Source of the DNA: CAZVCG01 sp964626265
GTDB taxonomy: Bacteria; Pseudomonadota; Alphaproteobacteria; UBA9219
Direction of reading: 5' to 3'
Assembly (NCBI GenBank): GCA_964626265.1
Contig: CAZVCG010000001.1
Coordinates: 1 to 64,000, forward strand
Length of the DNA: 64,000 bases
Below, piece by piece: positions 61,707-64,000 of this stretch (positions are counted from its first letter, which is position 1; the number at the start of each line of letters is the position of its first letter). Both the position numbers and the translations under genes were made by a program. The notes under the pieces were generated by a model that saw nothing but the letters and a program-made list of their open reading frames with translations, did no database searches and was not told the origin of the DNA.

Positions 61707-62372
61707 ATGAGGATCGAATTATCAGCAGCACAGGTTCGTGCAGCCCGCGCGCTTCTCGACTGGTCGCTAGACGATCTAGCAGCGGCAACAAACGTTGCTC
61801 GCAACACGATTGCACGAATTGAGTCAGGCGCTGTTAAAGCCCGTGACGAGACATTGATCCAAATTCGTGATGCTTTTGAGAGTCGCGACATTAAATTTTT
61901 GCCAAATGATGGGGTTGCGCGGTACCGAGAGATAATAGAAAAATTTGCTGGACCAGATGCCCTCAATAGACTGCTCGATGATGTTTATGAGACGGTAAAA
62001 AATGGCGGCTCTGTTTGCGTATCAGGAGCAAATGAACGGCTGTTTGCTAAGTACCATCATGAAAAAATTGAAAAGCAGCACGTAACCCGAATGGCCGCTA
62101 TCAAGGATTTGATTGATTTCCGCGTAATTATAAAAGAGGGAGACTATAATTTTTCCTACGATTCATACGTAACTTATCGATGGATGGTGCACGAAAAATT
62201 TAAAGAGAATCCCTTCTACGTTTACAATAACAAGCTTGCATTCATCAAATTTGATCCAGATGGGCCAGAAGTTTGGCTTGTTGACATGCCTTCCATGGCC
62301 GCGAGTTTCCGCGATCTATTCGACATCGTGTGGGAGCAGTGCAAAGTGCCTCCGCCCAGAGAGGATGATTGA
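61707..62372 (+). CDS. XRE-type regulator with C-terminal sensor-like domain
   Basis: A 221-residue protein. The helix-turn-helix at about 5-60 (LSAAQVRAARALLDWSLDDL, then VARNTIARIESG) is followed by a ~150-residue domain (GGSVCVSGANERLFAKYHHE ... AFIKFDPDGPEVWLVDMPSM). That domain resembles the phospholipase-D-like sensor fold seen in some TrmB-type regulators, but this is only a guess. AAGGG precedes the ATG. It is the first gene of a three-gene operon and ends 2 nt before the methyltransferase ATG. Confidence 0.75.
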   Translation: MRIELSAAQVRAARALLDWSLDDLAAATNVARNTIARIESGAVKARDETLIQIRDAFESRDIKFLPNDGVARYREIIEKFAGPDALNRLLDDVYETVKNGGSVCVSGANERLFAKYHHEKIEKQHVTRMAAIKDLIDFRVIIKEGDYNFSYDSYVTYRWMVHEKFKENPFYVYNNKLAFIKFDPDGPEVWLVDMPSMAASFRDLFDIVWEQCKVPPPREDD

Positions 62373-62374
62373 CC

Positions 62375-63400
62375 ATGTTTTTGCAAACGGTTCAATCTTC
62401 CTCAACCCAGATCGAGTGGCCACCATTTTTTGAGTCTGCGTTGTTTGATGATGCCGTGGATCTTTTTACTGGCATGCGCCGTGGACATGTGGGTCGTTAT
62501 AGTTATTCTGAACCGTTATTCAGTGGCGATCCTGTTCGGGGAAATGAACTTTGGGCCAGCTTTGTACGGCAACATCGCGCTTATTATCCGTATTACGATG
62601 AGGTCAAACTCATAAAACGCTGTCTACCGGAACTTGTGAATCTGTGTGATGACACTCGTCATTTTGTCGAGCTGGGGGCAGGCTCAATTGAGGCTTTCAA
62701 TAATAAAACTTTACCTTTAATAAAAGCACTAGGACCGGAAAGTTACACGGTTGCCGATATCTGCGAGCATTCCGCTGAAGAAGCTACAGAGCGCCTAAAC
62801 AAAATACTTCCTCGAATTTCTGTCCAACAGAGTATAGGCGATTTTTTCCAATCACTGCCATATGTCCGGCCTCATAGTTTAATGTTTTTGGTTGGATGCA
62901 CTATTGGCAATAATGTGGTGGATTGGCGCTATGAAAACGGGTTCGTTGGACTTGTCCGAGCCTTGCGTCACTTCGCTGCGGCTCTTCGTTGTGGGGGCCA
63001 TCTAGTTTTTACATACGATTCAAATCACGATGAGGTTTCGCTTCATCGCGCTTACACCCACCATTATCTGGATGAAATGGAATTGGTTTTTTTGCGGTGT
63101 CTGGAACGCGACCTGCCCTCTGTAAAGCTAAACATTCAGGATTTTCGCCATCGGGTTGGGTGGTACCCTACAAAACATTTGCTCGCTCAAGAGGTTGAAG
63201 TAATCCGCGACACCACAATTTTGCTTGGCGGATACACTTTTCACCTTCAAGCCGGACAAAAATTGCATAACGAAAACTGTTTCAAATACACGGATGACAT
63301 GGTCATGCAGGCAGCTACTGCTGCCGGTTTTGTCGTAACCAAACTCTTTTCTCAGGCCGAATCCCCAATGCGTCTTGCTGTGCTCAGGAGTGCATGTTAA
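62375..63400 (+). CDS. EgtD-like SAM-dependent methyltransferase (Methyltransf_33/DUF2260 family)
   Basis: A 341-residue protein. The SAM-binding loop is HFVELGAGSIEAFNNKTLPL, and the later blocks are VADICEHSAEEA, FLVGCTIGNNVVDW (EgtD proteins have GSTIGNF), FTYDSNHDEV and the C-terminal LHNENCFKY. EgtD trimethylates histidine on the way to ergothioneine. Divergence in the GSTIGNF motif and in the substrate side suggests another amine substrate is possible. The frame opens at a TTG inside the regulator stop, but the ATG at 62375 is preferred. It overlaps the ligase gene by one base (TAATG). Confidence 0.78.
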   Translation: MFLQTVQSSSTQIEWPPFFESALFDDAVDLFTGMRRGHVGRYSYSEPLFSGDPVRGNELWASFVRQHRAYYPYYDEVKLIKRCLPELVNLCDDTRHFVELGAGSIEAFNNKTLPLIKALGPESYTVADICEHSAEEATERLNKILPRISVQQSIGDFFQSLPYVRPHSLMFLVGCTIGNNVVDWRYENGFVGLVRALRHFAAALRCGGHLVFTYDSNHDEVSLHRAYTHHYLDEMELVFLRCLERDLPSVKLNIQDFRHRVGWYPTKHLLAQEVEVIRDTTILLGGYTFHLQAGQKLHNENCFKYTDDMVMQAATAAGFVVTKLFSQAESPMRLAVLRSAC

Positions 63401-64000
63401 TGCGAGCGGAATTGAACATGCTTTATCGAGAGACCCAAGGGCGGCTCTTGGAAAAATCATCCTTCTATTCACGCGGGGTTGACGATCTATCCCAAAAATT
63501 CAGATCCCCACAACAAATAATGGATTTCTTGCAAAAAGAAATCACCGCCAAAGGAACAGCGGGACTAGCGGGGCTTGAAGAAGAAATCATAGTTTTAACG
63601 AAAGAGGGCATCCCGCTTTCTCATGCAGAACTGCAGGCATTCCTTTCTGAAATTGTGGAGAACTTACCTCAAGGCAAAATACATCCCGGCAAATCTGTTT
63701 TTGGCGATATTCTGCCTTTTAATAAAGGCAGCTTTGAATTCGGCTCCGTCAATCAGGAAACCAACACAGCGCTTATCGAATACGCCCATAAGCCATGCAG
63801 CAGTGTGTGGGTCACATTTTGTCAATCAAACCTGTTTTTAAACGTTCTTGAAAAAGTGGCAGATGATCATGCCTTGATACTGTTGGGTGCTGGAGCAATC
63901 CCAAACATCCCTTGGGAGGCTTTCAAAAAATATGCCATACCCAATTCAGACTATGTGTATTCATGGAAACACATACAAGAAGGCACGCGGCCTGAATATT
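63400..64000 (+). CDS. glutamate-cysteine-ligase-like (GCS2/EgtA-type) protein, partial
   Basis: The first 200 residues of a gene that runs past the window. It shows GLEEEIIVLTKEG (metal-binding acidic start of the GCS2 fold), SFEFGSVNQETNTALIEYAH, and LLGAGAIPNIPWEAFKKY. The ATG overlaps the methyltransferase stop. EgtA-type enzymes make gamma-glutamyl-cysteine for ergothioneine and often neighbour egtD, so the pair could supply a thiohistidine or related peptide. The family call rests on these motifs only, and the C-terminus is unseen. Confidence 0.6.
   Translation, partial: MRAELNMLYRETQGRLLEKSSFYSRGVDDLSQKFRSPQQIMDFLQKEITAKGTAGLAGLEEEIIVLTKEGIPLSHAELQAFLSEIVENLPQGKIHPGKSVFGDILPFNKGSFEFGSVNQETNTALIEYAHKPCSSVWVTFCQSNLFLNVLEKVADDHALILLGAGAIPNIPWEAFKKYAIPNSDYVYSWKHIQEGTRPEY

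Overview
The window looks like part of a draft chromosome (two short N gaps) from a flagellated alphaproteobacterium of moderately high GC. The evidence is an operon of fliL, fliM, a DUF6468 protein, a MotE-like protein, cheY and cheZ, an Rrf2-led SUF iron-sulfur operon with SufU and SufT, an NdvB/NdvC-like glucan synthase, an HpnM/MlaC-like protein beside dxs, and ComM, RsmI and an LppC-type lipoprotein. I cannot name genus or species.

Layout. 0.2-3.9 kb: aminopeptidase N and an HD-GYP protein. 4.0-11.3 kb: SUF operon read leftwards (rrf2, sufB, sufC, HAD phosphatase, sufD, sufS, sufU, sufT). 11.3-20.2 kb: one tightly overlapping operon for an MSHA/type IV-pilus-like machine (secretin, two pilins, ATPase, platform protein, PilMN-, PilO- and PilP-like proteins). 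20.3-23.8 kb: a TPR O-GlcNAc-transferase-like gene, two unknown genes, and a duplicated scrap of the transferase 3' end. 23.9-34.3 kb: CNNM/CorC-like protein, YjdF-like protein, GH17-GT2 glucan synthase, HpnM/MlaC-like protein, dxs, uracil-DNA-glycosylase-like protein, hybrid-free sensor kinase. 34.3-37.2 kb: recO, a PIN toxin-antitoxin pair, a scrap of recO, and an unknown gene. 37.4-47.0 kb: parC and the motility/chemotaxis operon. 47.3-59.3 kb: vapBC, rlmN (broken by an N gap), two beta-carbonic-anhydrase-like genes, ackA-fabI, comM, a YefM antitoxin with a nonsense-mutated toxin, rsmI and lppC. 59.6-64 kb: an AT-richer accessory stretch with a tRNA-Lys half, a tRNA-Lys(CUU) interrupted by a group I intron, small regulators, and an XRE - EgtD-like methyltransferase - glutamate-cysteine-ligase-like operon that runs off the end.

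Two themes stand out. First, several families of palindromic repeats fill the gaps between suf genes and are also inserted in frame inside pepN and sufD (and probably rsmI), as Rickettsia palindromic elements do. Second, in two places (recO and the O-GlcNAc-transferase-like gene) a duplicated 3' gene end lies on the far side of accessory genes, which suggests insertion next to gene ends with duplication of the target end. The most novel-looking biosynthetic candidate is the EgtD/ligase operon at the right end, which has two palindromic operator candidates in front of its regulator.
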